A stretch of 64,000 bases of DNA from Azospirillum sp. SYSU D00513 (GCF_017356015.1 NZ_JAFIQV010000029.1:38236-102235), one strand, 5' to 3'. Counted from the first letter of the stretch, positions 8,491 to 17,631 are shown. Program-made: numbers and translations. Notes: a model not told the origin generated them from the letters alone.

Positions 8491-8796
8491 ATGGGTTGGA
8501 GGCCGTACCATAGCGAGGAGGAGCGCCGAAAGGCGTGGCGCCAGGAACGTCTGCGCCGGTTCGCACGGCGCGTGCCGCTGATCCTGCTGACGTTCCTGAT
8601 CGGGCTGGGTGCCGGCGCGTTGGCGGTTCACCCCTGGTCGCTCTCCGACGCGGTGTTGCACCTGGTTGCCGCGCCCACCTGTGACGCGGCCCGAGCTGTT
8701 GGCCTGACCCCGGCCTTCCGTGGGGAGCCGGGTTACTGGGCATGGCACGACCGGGACGGAAACGGGGTGGCATGCGCGGGGCGGGCGGCGAGCTGA
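8491..8796 (+). CDS. Excalibur calcium-binding domain membrane protein
   Basis: This is a 101-residue protein with a basic N-terminus, one membrane helix (about residues 28-48, VPLILLTFLIGLGAGALAV) and a C-terminal excalibur-like domain. That domain shows the pattern CDAARAVG, PAFRGEPGY and DRDGNGVAC, in which the Asp-rich DxDxNG loop resembles an EF-hand calcium site and the two cysteines probably form a disulphide. The topology suggests an inner-membrane anchor with the domain in the periplasm. GGGAG lies upstream of ATG 8491. The function is unknown; in other bacteria the domain is fused to nucleases or surface proteins, none of which is present here. Confidence 0.75.
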   Translation: MGWRPYHSEEERRKAWRQERLRRFARRVPLILLTFLIGLGAGALAVHPWSLSDAVLHLVAAPTCDAARAVGLTPAFRGEPGYWAWHDRDGNGVACAGRAAS

Positions 8797-8800
8797 TTTG

Positions 8801-9232
8801 CTACTGCGCCGCCTTCCATGCGGCCGCCTTCCCATCGGACACCCGCTCGACCAACCCCGCCGACTGCCGGGCGAGGCAGTCGTGGACCATCTTGCCGACA
8901 CGGTGGACGGTGCGGGCGTCTTCCGGATCAAGACCCCGGCGCTTCATCGGCTCGACCGAAAGGGCCTTCACGGAGAGCGGCGCCGGAGCGGTGCGGAGGA
9001 CGTCCAGCAGGAGCCGGGGCAGCTTGCCCGGACGGAACCATCCATTGCGTCGGCGGACGGCCTTGGGTGCGATTGCCTCCGACTCCACCTTGGGGGCGTA
9101 GAGACGAAGCACGGCGTCTATGTGGACCTAGTCGGCCCGGTGCTGGGCGATCCGCTTCTCCAGGTCGGCGATGACGTCAGACAGCTCGGCGCGCTTGGAG
9201 GTTCGGCCCGATATCATGAAGGTGTCGCCCAT
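8801..9232 (-). pseudogene. Helix-turn-helix-like hypothetical protein interrupted by an in-frame amber codon
   Basis: A continuous frame runs from ATG 9232 (AGAGGAGG just upstream) to the stop at 8801 except for one TAG at 9128-9130. The first 34 residues (MGDTFMISGRTSKRAELSDV..., then a helical segment IADLEKRIAQHRAD) and the part after the stop (VHIDAVLRLYAPKVE, then a WFRPGKLPRLLLDVLRTAPAPLSV segment that looks like a winged helix) read as one protein of about 143 residues. The arrangement is typical of a small hypothetical family in Azospirillum-like bacteria, recalled but not checked. A GTG at 9112 could restart translation and give a 103-residue product. Either this is a recent pseudogene or the stop is read through. 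Confidence 0.7.
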
Positions 9233-9289
9233 GGCCTCCTCTCGGGAAGGGAAAGGGCAAACAGGGTAGTGAAATCAAGGGCTTGAACG

Positions 9290-9844
9290 CTATCGGGCCT
9301 TGGGTGTGTTTGCTGCCGAATACCGGACAAGCGTCGAAAAGTAGCGCTCGCGTACGAAGGCCAGCGGCATTCCCGCTTCGCTGTACACAACCGCCTCATG
9401 CTCCAGAACCGGTGTGGGAGAGTTCGGCCTGTCTTCGATGGGCAGCAGAGTTCTGACCTTGAAGGTCCGCCTGAAGGGATTGAGCGGCGCGACGACCGTC
9501 CCGAACGGCAGGTCCTCATGCTCCAATGTGTTCCTGATCTCGTCCGGCAGCGAGGACGGTATGAACCAGTTCGAGGCTTGAGACAGAAGAACCTCGCCAC
9601 GGAGCAGCTGGACGCGGCGGTAGCCGACAGCGTCGTACAGGCTCACATTCAAAGCCCTGGCGATCTTCCGGCCGACCACGTGGCTCGGTCGTCTTTTCAG
9701 TGTGACCGCCCTGATGGCGCCGGTCGAAATGCCGTTCTCATTGCACCAGATGAAGAGGGCTCCCGTCGCGGTCCGTCCCGCCACGATGCGGTCGCTCAGT
9801 TGCCGGACGCGTGCGGCGGCTTCCCCTGCATCGATCGGCGACAT
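9290..9844 (-). CDS. Chorismate lyase / UTRA-fold protein
   Basis: This is a 184-residue protein whose second half resembles the chorismate pyruvate-lyase/UTRA fold. SNWFIPSSLPDEIRNTLEH, LPFGTVVAPLNPFRRT and VLEHEAVVYSEAGMPLAFVRERY follow the order of strand and ligand motifs in UbiC-like and GntR-effector domains. The N-terminal half (VRQLSDRIVAGRTATGALFIWCNENG) does not look like a GntR winged helix. ATG 9844 has AGGA six bases upstream and was preferred over 9907. Its last codons form the right copy of the 29-bp inverted repeat. Whether it makes 4-hydroxybenzoate or only binds a ligand cannot be told; no ubiquinone genes are nearby. Confidence 0.6.
   Translation of the reverse strand: MSPIDAGEAAARVRQLSDRIVAGRTATGALFIWCNENGISTGAIRAVTLKRRPSHVVGRKIARALNVSLYDAVGYRRVQLLRGEVLLSQASNWFIPSSLPDEIRNTLEHEDLPFGTVVAPLNPFRRTFKVRTLLPIEDRPNSPTPVLEHEAVVYSEAGMPLAFVRERYFSTLVRYSAANTPKAR
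9297..9325 (-). repeat. 29-bp inverted repeat, right copy
   Basis: This segment encodes part of the C-terminal tail (VRYSAANTPKA) of the chorismate-lyase-like gene and matches 8278-8306 in inverted orientation with two mismatches. Confidence 0.7.
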
Positions 9845-10026
9845 GGGTCGTCCTGCTCTCCTCTCATATCCTGAAGAAGGTTTTCCCTCCGGGGCGCGGA
9901 CCTTCATGCCCGGAGCCGATCCGAGATCGGCAAGGGGGCGCCTCAGCGGCTTCTCCGCCCATCAGGCCAGCTCACATGCCCTCGCTGGTCAACCGGTTTT
10001 CGCCAGCGGGCCAGCCTCTTGGGTGA

Positions 10027-11196
10027 TCATGCCACCGCCATTTCCGGATCGCGGAATCTCTGTTGAATGCCTGCTATGGCCGATGGGTCGCACAGCAACG
10101 CCTCGACGCAATCCGGGTCCCACAACCGCCCCGCCTGCTCGCGAAGGAACGTCATCGCGGCGTCGTTGGTCCAAGCGTCTTTGTATGGGCGTTTCGATGT
10201 CAATGCATCGAAGACATCCGCGACCGCAACGATCCGTGCCTCCAGAGGAATGGTTATTCCCAAAAGCCCATTCGGGTATCCGGTGCCGTCGAAGCGCTCA
10301 TGGTGATAGCCGACGATGTTGCGCAAGAGATCGCGATAGGGCAGTGCCTCCAGTCCGTGATCGCGCACCATGGAGTCGATAAGCTCCACTCCTTTTGCGA
10401 CATGAGTCTTCATGATTTCGAACTCATCCGGCGTCAATTTGCCGGGCTTCAGAAGAACGCTGTCGGGAATCGCCACCTTTCCCAAATCGTGCAGGGGAGC
10501 ATACTGATAAACATACTCAACATATTCGTCTGACAGATTGCGCTTTGCCGCGATGCGCTGGGCGATGAGTTCCGCGTAATGCCCCATGCGGTCAAGGTGG
10601 GCGGCTGTCTCCTCATCTCGATACTGGCTCACCTGCAACGCCGTGCGCACGGCAGCCAGCATACCGCGCTGGCTGGTGATGTTGCTCACGACAAGGACAT
10701 CAATGAGACGGCGGAAAGGAGTCAGAGCGGACAATACTGGTTCGGAGAAAAAGTTGGAAATACGGGAATTGAAAAAGATAAATCCGTAAAGAACGCCGTC
10801 ACGATGCACGCGGACGACGTACCGTGACCGAAACCCATGCTGAACCAGCCTCTTGGTCTGGCTGCTGCCATGCGGGTGTGAGATGGGATCGATTGCGTTG
10901 TCAATCCGAGGCCGCCCTGACTGCGCCACGGCAACGAGCGCAGGGTGGTTGCTCAGTTTGTCGTTTATACGCTCCAAGGGGCGGGGACCGATGTTCGATT
11001 CCAGGAAGGTGCGAAGGTGATCTGATTTGGAATCGTATAGTGCGACTGAAATACGGTGCAGCTCTTCAAGCTCCGGCTGCTCTCGGGCGTCATGGTGCAG
11101 CGCGTTGAATTGATCGTCCAATCGCCCAGCCACATTGATCCATGGGTCATCGTCCAGAATGGAAGCGGACGATCCTGTATCGCTCTGAAAAATCAT
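10027..11196 (-). CDS. HD-GYP domain cyclic-di-GMP phosphodiesterase
   Basis: This 389-residue protein should hydrolyse cyclic di-GMP and so favour motility over biofilm. The C-terminal HD-GYP domain (about 190-370) has the metal-binding HD of LHDLGKVAIPD, the HVAKG and HHERFDGTGYPNGL motifs (the GYP triad is GYP) and DVFDAL. The N-terminal 180 residues look like a GAF-type sensor (HGFRSRYVVRVHRDGVLYGFIFFNS). ATG 11196 was chosen for GGAG eight bases upstream; starts at 11214 and 11253 lack one. It is visibly less GC-rich than its neighbours, which hints at acquisition. No diguanylate cyclase is nearby. Confidence 0.92.
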   Translation of the reverse strand: MIFQSDTGSSASILDDDPWINVAGRLDDQFNALHHDAREQPELEELHRISVALYDSKSDHLRTFLESNIGPRPLERINDKLSNHPALVAVAQSGRPRIDNAIDPISHPHGSSQTKRLVQHGFRSRYVVRVHRDGVLYGFIFFNSRISNFFSEPVLSALTPFRRLIDVLVVSNITSQRGMLAAVRTALQVSQYRDEETAAHLDRMGHYAELIAQRIAAKRNLSDEYVEYVYQYAPLHDLGKVAIPDSVLLKPGKLTPDEFEIMKTHVAKGVELIDSMVRDHGLEALPYRDLLRNIVGYHHERFDGTGYPNGLLGITIPLEARIVAVADVFDALTSKRPYKDAWTNDAAMTFLREQAGRLWDPDCVEALLCDPSAIAGIQQRFRDPEMAVA

Positions 11197-11646
11197 GAAA
11201 ATCGCTCCGAACATTATGGCGTTGTGCTTAAGGCTGGTACCGGTCCGAACCAATATGTCCGAAAAGCCCCATCACCTTCTCCCGCAAGGAAATGCGTTTT
11301 TGGCAAATTCCTTAAGACTTCCGATTGAACCCTTCCCCCGGCGCCGCGACGCGTTCCATCCCGCTCGGGGCTGGCCAGCCTCTGAAGGGCGCTCCAAAGC
11401 TGATACGGAGGAGTTGGCGCGAGGGTTTGAATTTCCTGATTTTTTCATCAACCTCTTGGGTAGCCGATGCATCTCGATGCCATCGCCGCTCAACCCGAAG
11501 AGCATAGTGCATGGCCCGGTGGCTGCGTTGACATGGATCAACGCGTTATCCCGCACCCGGGCTGGACGGTGGCATCAGCATGCTCCGCTGCGCACGGACT
11601 TGCATGCCGAGGCCAGCCCGATCAGGGCCGGCCCCGGTGCCGGGCC
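11197..11646. other. 450-base gap, no gene seen
   Basis: This stretch lies upstream of the HD-GYP gene and downstream of terC, both on the minus strand. Short frames exist on both strands but have no ribosome site, no homology that I recognise and poor codon structure. It is less GC-rich than the flanks near 11200-11330. GC-rich inverted segments at 11600-11645 may help end terC transcription. Confidence 0.4.
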
Positions 11647-12633
11647 TTACGCCGTTTTTCCCTTCAGGCCGCGCGTCTTCCAGAGCGACCAGGCGACGCC
11701 CGCGCTGAGGATGAGCATCGTGATGGCGAGGCTCCAGTTCGGCGGAAACTTGCCGCCATCGAACCCGGCGATGTCGGCGATGAAGATCTTCGAGCCGATG
11801 AACACCAGAAGCACGCTGAGGGCGTATTTCAGGTAATGGAACCGATGGACCATCGCCGAAAGCGCGAAGTAGAGGGCGCGAAGGCCGAGGATGGCGAAAA
11901 TGTTCGAGGTGTAGACGATGAAGGGATCGGTCGTGATCGCGAAGATCGCCGGCACGCTGTCCACCGCGAAGACGAGATCGACCGTCTCGACCATCATTAA
12001 GGCGAGGAAGAGCGGCGTCATGTACCAGGCCATCTTCCCCGTCACCGGGTCCGCTTTCTTAACCCAGAACCGGTCGCCGTGCAGTTCGTCCGCAACCCGG
12101 AAGCGCTTTCGGACGATCCGCAGCAGGGGATTGTCGCCGACGTCAGGCTTCTTGTCGGCCATGATCCACATCTTCACGCCCGTGAAGATCAAGAAGAGAG
12201 CGAAGATGTAGAGCAGCCAGGAGAACTCGGCCACGAGGGTGGCGCCGAGCCCGATCATGATGCCGCGCAACACGATCACGCCCAGGATGCCCCAGAAAAG
12301 CACCCGGTGCTGATAGACGCGCGGCACGGCGAAGTAGCTGAAGATCATCGCGATGACGAAGACATTGTCCATCGCGAGCGACTTCTCGACCACGAAGCCG
12401 GTCAGATACTCCTTGCCGGATTGCAGGCCGAGCTGCCACCAGATCCAGCCGCCGAAGGCGACGCCGAGCGCGATGTAGAAGGCGGAAAGGGCGAGGCTCT
12501 TCTTGACGCCGATCTCGCCCTGTTTCCGGTTCAGGACACCGAGATCGAGCGCCAGAAGAGTTGCGACGACACTCAGGAAGACAAGCCACATCCATACCGG
12601 CTTCGTCAGCCAGTCATAGAACAACAGTTCCAT
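11647..12633 (-). CDS. TerC family membrane protein
   Basis: This is a 328-residue TerC/Alx family inner-membrane protein with about eight to nine hydrophobic segments. Members are linked to tellurite resistance and, for Alx and related proteins, to manganese export. The family's conserved acidic residues are visible in LALDLGVLNRK, VVEKSLAMDNVFV and MMVETVDLVFAVDSVPAIFAITTDPFIVYTSNIFAILGLRALY-type segments. ATG 12633 follows GAGAGGGG. I looked for a yybP-ykoY manganese riboswitch in the 183 bases upstream and saw none. The transported ion is not defined by sequence. Confidence 0.93.
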   Translation of the reverse strand: MELLFYDWLTKPVWMWLVFLSVVATLLALDLGVLNRKQGEIGVKKSLALSAFYIALGVAFGGWIWWQLGLQSGKEYLTGFVVEKSLAMDNVFVIAMIFSYFAVPRVYQHRVLFWGILGVIVLRGIMIGLGATLVAEFSWLLYIFALFLIFTGVKMWIMADKKPDVGDNPLLRIVRKRFRVADELHGDRFWVKKADPVTGKMAWYMTPLFLALMMVETVDLVFAVDSVPAIFAITTDPFIVYTSNIFAILGLRALYFALSAMVHRFHYLKYALSVLLVFIGSKIFIADIAGFDGGKFPPNWSLAITMLILSAGVAWSLWKTRGLKGKTA

Positions 12634-12816
12634 AGCAGGCCCCTCTCGATCACTCCAAAAGCGCCGCGTCCGCGCAAATGTAGGTTTGATCCGACATCGC
12701 AAATGCCGCCGCATCTGCCAGAGGGGCCCGAATCTTCAAAAGACGTGGCGGCGGAAAAATCCGCCTTCAAGAGGGCGGCGGCGGTTGCTGTCCGATTTTT
12801 TCCGCAGGCCGCGGAG

Positions 12817-13449
12817 CTACCGGGCAAACTGCCGGCCGAGCGAGGCGGCGATGAAGGCCTGGGCCATCACCGCTCCCTCGGAAGAGATCGTGTGGCCCAG
12901 GCCTCGGAACAGGTGCCCCTCGGCGGCAAGGCCGTGGGCACGCAGCGCCACCAGGGCCTCGGTCGTTCCCGTGGGCGGGACCACGCCGTCGGCGGTGCCG
13001 TGAAGAAGCAGCAGCCGCGTGTCCCCGGCCGGGGCGAAGGGAGGCGGGGAGGCGAGGCGGCCGGAGAAGGCCACGCCGGCGGCGACCGGCCAGCGGCCCG
13101 AGACCACGGCGTCGAGCAGCATCATCGAACCCTGGGAGAAGCCGGCGAGAACGACGCGGTCGAGGCGCCCCTCGAAGCCATGCCGTTCGATCTGCGCGGC
13201 GATGACGCGGTCGAACTCCGCGCGCGCCGCGGCGATCCGTTGGGGACGGCTCTGCTCCGTCACGCCGGCGATGCTGAACCACTGCCGGCCGGACCCGTAA
13301 TCGCCGGCGAAGGGGGCGTCGGGCGCCGTGAACAGGACGTTCGGCAACGCCGCCTCCCAGGCTTCGGCCAGCGGCATCATGTCCTGGCCGCCGGTGCCGA
13401 AGCCGTGCAGCAGGATGACAAGGGCGTCGGCGGGAGGACGGGAAGGCAT
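12817..13449 (-). CDS. Alpha/beta hydrolase (phospholipase/carboxylesterase family)
   Basis: This is a 210-residue serine hydrolase of the small carboxylesterase/phospholipase (Abhydrolase_2) family, cytoplasmic, acting on short acyl esters. The oxyanion region LLHGFGTGGQD is near residue 20, the nucleophile motif GFSQGS near 105, the acid Asp in LHGTADGVVP near 150 and the catalytic His in GLGHTIS near 185, so the triad is complete. ATG 13449 has GGAG six bases upstream; a start ten codons earlier has none. It is apparently monocistronic. Confidence 0.9.
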   Translation of the reverse strand: MPSRPPADALVILLHGFGTGGQDMMPLAEAWEAALPNVLFTAPDAPFAGDYGSGRQWFSIAGVTEQSRPQRIAAARAEFDRVIAAQIERHGFEGRLDRVVLAGFSQGSMMLLDAVVSGRWPVAAGVAFSGRLASPPPFAPAGDTRLLLLHGTADGVVPPTGTTEALVALRAHGLAAEGHLFRGLGHTISSEGAVMAQAFIAASLGRQFAR

Positions 13450-13633
13450 TCTGATCTCCGGTCTCGGGAGGCTCATCACGGATCCGGCGTCCGCCGGGGT
13501 TGAGCCATTTGCTGGATTCCGCTGTTGGTTTCAAGCAACGACTGGGAATGCCGCGTGCGGATCGCGGCGATGGCGGACGAGGCACTGTTTTGGAGAAGGG
13601 GCCGATCAGGACGGTAGGGGACAGCGGAACGCC

Positions 13634-14950
13634 ATGCTCATGAACTTCGCGACGCGCGCGCACAACCACAATTACGAAACGGATTTCATCGTCCGGTCCT
13701 TGCTCGACACGGACTGGTACAAGCTCGCCATGTTGCAGTTCATCTGGCTTCACTTCCCGGACGTGAATGTCCGCTTCAGCCTGATCAACCGCACGCGGTC
13801 GGTCCGGCTGGCCGAGATCGTCGATGAGGGCGAACTGCGCCGGCAACTGGAGAACGTCCGCTCCCTGCGGCTGAAGCGTTCCGAGGCGATCTGGCTTCAG
13901 GGCAACACCTTCTACGGGGAGCGGGGCATCTTCCGGCCCGACTTCATTGCATGGTTCGCCAACGGCTTCACGCTGCCCGACTACCGGCTGTCGAGGGAGG
14001 ACGGCCAATGGCTCCTCGACTTCGAGGGTTCCTGGGCGCAGGTGACGATGTGGGAGATCTACGCCCTCAGCATCATCAATGAGCTGAAGACCCGCGCCGG
14101 GCTGGCGGGAATGGCGGAGACCGAACTCGACATCCTCTATGCCCGCGCCAAAATCCGGCTGTGGGACAAGATCGAACGCCTGCGCCCCGTGTCCGACCTG
14201 TACCTCTCCGACTTCGGCACGAGGCGCCGCCACGGTTTCCTGTGGCAGGAGTATGTGGTGGAGACGATGGCGGCCGAGCTTGGGCCGGCCTTCATCGGCA
14301 CGAGCAACACCCACCTCGCCATGAAGCATGATCTCGAGGCGATCGGCACGAACGCCCATGAGCTTCCCGTCACCATGGCGGCCCTGGCCCGGACAACGGA
14401 ACAGCTGAAGGTCGCGCAGTACGAGGTGCTGCGTCTCTGGCAGGAGACCTACGGGGGCGGAATGCTGGTGTTCCTGCCCGACACCTTCGGCAGCACGCAG
14501 TTCCTGAAGAGCGCGCCGGATTGGGTCGCGGATTGGACGGGCCTGCGCGTGGACAGCAAGGACCCCGTGGCGGCCGGCGAGGAATACATCGCCTGGCTGG
14601 AAAGCCGTGGCCGGGACCCCAGGGAAAAACGCATCCTGTTCAGCGATGGCCTCGACGTGGACGAGATCCTGCGCCTGCACCGGCACTTCGGCGGCCGCAT
14701 CCGCGATGGGTATGGGTGGGGCACGATGCTCACGGCCGATTTCCGCGGCTGCCACCCGCGCGGCGGCAAAGCCTTCGATCCCCTGAGCCTGGTCTGCAAG
14801 GTGACCGCCGTCGAGCTGGGCGGCGCCTGGAAAGGGGCCGTGAAGCTCAGCGACAACCACGCCAAGGCGACGGGGCCGGCGGACGAGATCGCGCGCTACC
14901 GGGAGCTGTTCGGCACCGAAGGCGTCGCGAACGCCCCGGTGCTGGTCTGA
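13634..14950 (+). CDS. pncB: Nicotinate phosphoribosyltransferase
   Basis: PncB converts nicotinate, PRPP and ATP to nicotinate mononucleotide, the first committed step of NAD salvage. The 438-residue protein starts with the family's typical LLDTDWYKLAMLQFIWLHFPD near residue 25. It has the FGTRRRHGF segment and the GTSNTHLAMKH...GTNAHE region that includes the phosphorylated histidine, then LFSDGLDVDEI and GWGTMLTADF for PRPP binding. The length equals that of E. coli PncB (about 400) plus a short C-terminal extension. ATG 13634 and ATG 13640 are both possible; neither has a strong ribosome site. It converges with the fructokinase gene. Confidence 0.95.
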   Translation: MLMNFATRAHNHNYETDFIVRSLLDTDWYKLAMLQFIWLHFPDVNVRFSLINRTRSVRLAEIVDEGELRRQLENVRSLRLKRSEAIWLQGNTFYGERGIFRPDFIAWFANGFTLPDYRLSREDGQWLLDFEGSWAQVTMWEIYALSIINELKTRAGLAGMAETELDILYARAKIRLWDKIERLRPVSDLYLSDFGTRRRHGFLWQEYVVETMAAELGPAFIGTSNTHLAMKHDLEAIGTNAHELPVTMAALARTTEQLKVAQYEVLRLWQETYGGGMLVFLPDTFGSTQFLKSAPDWVADWTGLRVDSKDPVAAGEEYIAWLESRGRDPREKRILFSDGLDVDEILRLHRHFGGRIRDGYGWGTMLTADFRGCHPRGGKAFDPLSLVCKVTAVELGGAWKGAVKLSDNHAKATGPADEIARYRELFGTEGVANAPVLV

Positions 14951-15050
14951 ACGCCGGGGAGCTTTGGCGCGCAGAACGGGCCAGAGGCGCTTTGCTCCGC
15001 CAAAAGCCCGGTGCTGAAAGCCCGGTGCCGGGGTCAGGGGCGGTTCGGTT

Positions 15051-16028
15051 TCACCCCAGCAGCCGGTTGACCGCCTCGCGGTCCGGCAGGGATGGAATGG
15101 CACCATGGGCCGTGGTGCTCAGGGCGCCGGCACCATTGGCGAAGCGGCAGATCCCGCGCAGGCGATCCGGGGTGAAGGCGGTGCCGACATCCTCCAGGAT
15201 ACCGGCCAGCAGTGCCGCGACGAACGCGTCGCCGGCGCCGGTGGTGTCCACGGTCGCCACCGCCATGCCCGGCACATGCTCGCAGGCGTCGCGGGTCACG
15301 AAGGTGCAGCCGTCGCGCCCATGCGTCACCGCGAGCAGCCGCAGGCCGTCGTGCCACAGCGACCGGCCGCCTTCGGCCGGGTCGGCCGTGCCGGTCAGGA
15401 AGCTCAGCTCCTCGTCGCTGAGCTTGACGATGTCGGCGGCGGCGATGCCCTGGCGGATCATGCGCTCGGCCGTCTCGCGGTCCGGCCACAGCGCCGGGCG
15501 CAGGTTGGCGTCGAAGGAGACCAGCCGTCCATGGCGCCGCGCCGTCTCCACCGCCAGCAGGCTCGCCTCCCGCGCCGCCGGATCGATCATGCCGATCGAG
15601 CCGGAATGCAGCAGGCGGGTCCCCTCGACCGCCTCGAGGTCGAGATCCGCCGATGAGAAGCCGGCCATCGGCTCGCCGTAGAACAGGAACTCGCGCTCCC
15701 CCTCCTCGTCGAGGGACACGAAGGCGACCGGGGTTCTGGCGCCGTCCGCGAGGCGCAGCCGGCTGACGTCGACGCCGGCATCGGCCAGCGACCGCGCCAG
15801 GAACCGGCCGAAGCTGTCCGCCGCCGTCCGGCCGAGGAAGGCGCTACGCACCCCCAGCCGGGCGAGCCCGGCCGCGACGTTCGCCGGGGCGCCGCCCGCC
15901 GCCGGGGTGAAGGACCCGATGCCCCCCGGACGAAGATCGGGGTCGGGGCCGGCGGGCATGAAGTCGATCAGCACCTCGCCCATGCACAGGGCGTCGGCGA
16001 CACCGTCGCCTTGCGGCAAAGCGGTCAT
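15051..16028 (-). CDS. PfkB family fructokinase
   Basis: This is a 325-residue ribokinase/PfkB-family sugar kinase that most likely phosphorylates fructose to fructose 6-phosphate. The N-terminal signature GGAPANVAAGLARLG is near residue 45. The C-terminal signature with catalytic Asp, DTTGAGDAFVAALLAG, is near 265. It is the last gene of the polyol operon, 48 bases after the mannitol dehydrogenase gene. That position explains its role: both dehydrogenases yield fructose, which must be phosphorylated to enter glycolysis or the Entner-Doudoroff route. The specificity is inferred from this context. Confidence 0.9.
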   Translation of the reverse strand: MTALPQGDGVADALCMGEVLIDFMPAGPDPDLRPGGIGSFTPAAGGAPANVAAGLARLGVRSAFLGRTAADSFGRFLARSLADAGVDVSRLRLADGARTPVAFVSLDEEGEREFLFYGEPMAGFSSADLDLEAVEGTRLLHSGSIGMIDPAAREASLLAVETARRHGRLVSFDANLRPALWPDRETAERMIRQGIAAADIVKLSDEELSFLTGTADPAEGGRSLWHDGLRLLAVTHGRDGCTFVTRDACEHVPGMAVATVDTTGAGDAFVAALLAGILEDVGTAFTPDRLRGICRFANGAGALSTTAHGAIPSLPDREAVNRLLG

Positions 16029-16075
16029 GGCAGCCTATCCTTTGTCGTTGGTTCCGTCGCCCGAGCCGACCGCCC

Positions 16076-17551
16076 TCAGGGCGACTCACCGGCATAACGG
16101 GCGAGCACCGTCCGGGTGCCGTCCGCCCACAAGGCGCGCAGGGCGTTGGCGAAGCGGTCGCGGAAGACCGGCGAGCGGCCGCTCTCGCCATAGACCTCCT
16201 CCATGTCCAGCCACACCGTCGGGTTGACGCGGGCCTCGCGCGCGACGGCGGTCAGCCGGTCCCAGTTGGGATCGTTGGGTTCGATGGCCTTGCCGTTCTC
16301 ATCCTGCCCATAGCAGTAGCGGCACCACAGGGCCGATTCCAGGGCCAGCCCCTCGATGCCGGCGCCGGCCTTCAAACGGTCGGCGATGGAGGGAACGATG
16401 AATTTCGGCTGGCGGTTGGAGCCGTCGAGGCAGAGCCGGCGGATGGTGTCCTTGATCTTTGGGTTGGCGAAGCGGCGCTCGATGATGGCGAAATAGGCGT
16501 CCAGGTCGGTGTCCGGCACCGGCGGAACGGTGGGAATGATCTCCTCCCGCTCGATCTTCTGCAGGAAACGGCGGATCAGCGGCGTTTCCATCGCCTCATG
16601 GGCGTAGGTGATGCCGAGCAGGCCCGCCGGATAGGCGATCACCGCATGGCCGCCGTTCAGGATGCGGATCTTCATCGTCTCGAAGGGCGTGACGTCGGCG
16701 ACGAACTGCACCCCCACCGCTTCCAGCGCCGGACGGCCGGCGGAGAACCGGTCCTCCAGCACCCATTGCGTGAAGTCCTCGCAGAAGACCGGCCAGGCGT
16801 CCTCGATCCCGAAGTCGCGCATCAGGGCCGCGCGCTCCTGCTCGCCGGTCGCCGGCGTGATGCGGTCGACCATGCCGTTGGGAAAGGCGACGGAGTCCGC
16901 GATCCAGCCGGCAAGCTCCGCGTCGACCGGCCTGGCGATGCCCAGCACGGCGTTGCGGGTGACGGTGCCGTTGTGCGGGATGTTGTCGCAGGACATGACG
17001 GTGAAGGGCTCGATGCCGGCGGCGCGGCGGCGCGCCAGCCCGGCGACGATCATGCCGAAGATGGTCGCCGGCCGGCCGGGGGACGCGATGTCGGCCCGGA
17101 TGTCCGGGTGACCGCTGTCGAAGGCGCCGGACGCGTCGATGTAGTAGCCGCCCTCGGTCACCGTCAGCGAGACGATGCGGATGGCCGGGTCGGCCAGCTT
17201 GGCGATGATGGCGTCGGCGTCGCCGACCGGCAGCATCCCGACCATGGCGCCGACGACGCGGGCGACGCTCCGCTCGCCGGACTGTTCGACCACCGTGCTC
17301 AGCCAGTCCTGCCCCTCCAGGGCGTCCCGCATCCGCTGGTCCGAGGGCATGACGCCGGCGCCGAGGATGGCCCAGTCGAGGTCGCGGCCCTGGCCGAACA
17401 GCCTGTCCAGGCTGACGGCCTGATGGGCGCGGTGGAAGTTGCCGACGCCGAAATGCAGGATCCCGGCGGACAGCCGGGCGCGGTCGTAGGCCGGCACGCC
17501 GGCCGTCGCGGCGACGGCCGGGAGCGTCCCGGCCGAAAGAGACATGGTCAT
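16076..17551 (-). CDS. mtlK: Mannitol 2-dehydrogenase (polyol-specific long-chain dehydrogenase)
   Basis: This 491-residue NAD-dependent enzyme oxidises D-mannitol to D-fructose and may also use arabitol or sorbitol. It has the N-terminal HFGVGNFHRAHQAVSLD nucleotide-binding motif near residue 35 and SLTVTEGGYYID. The polyol dehydrogenase catalytic stretch KIRILNGGHAVIAY near 285 contains Lys, Asn and His. The length suits the long-chain family, which acts as a monomer. ATG 17551 follows AGGGGA; a start 13 codons upstream has no such site. It is the sixth gene of the operon, between the SDR and fructokinase genes. Confidence 0.94.
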   Translation of the reverse strand: MTMSLSAGTLPAVAATAGVPAYDRARLSAGILHFGVGNFHRAHQAVSLDRLFGQGRDLDWAILGAGVMPSDQRMRDALEGQDWLSTVVEQSGERSVARVVGAMVGMLPVGDADAIIAKLADPAIRIVSLTVTEGGYYIDASGAFDSGHPDIRADIASPGRPATIFGMIVAGLARRRAAGIEPFTVMSCDNIPHNGTVTRNAVLGIARPVDAELAGWIADSVAFPNGMVDRITPATGEQERAALMRDFGIEDAWPVFCEDFTQWVLEDRFSAGRPALEAVGVQFVADVTPFETMKIRILNGGHAVIAYPAGLLGITYAHEAMETPLIRRFLQKIEREEIIPTVPPVPDTDLDAYFAIIERRFANPKIKDTIRRLCLDGSNRQPKFIVPSIADRLKAGAGIEGLALESALWCRYCYGQDENGKAIEPNDPNWDRLTAVAREARVNPTVWLDMEEVYGESGRSPVFRDRFANALRALWADGTRTVLARYAGESP

Positions 17552-17631
17552 TGTGATCCCCTGCGGAGAAGGCGGAGGGTTTTGGGTCAAGTGGTTTTTG
17601 GGCCGGGCGGGTCCCGGACCGGGCGCCGCCT

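Noticed and set aside
12634..12816. Manganese (yybP-ykoY) riboswitch before terC
   Set aside because: The conserved core motifs of that class were not found in the leader.
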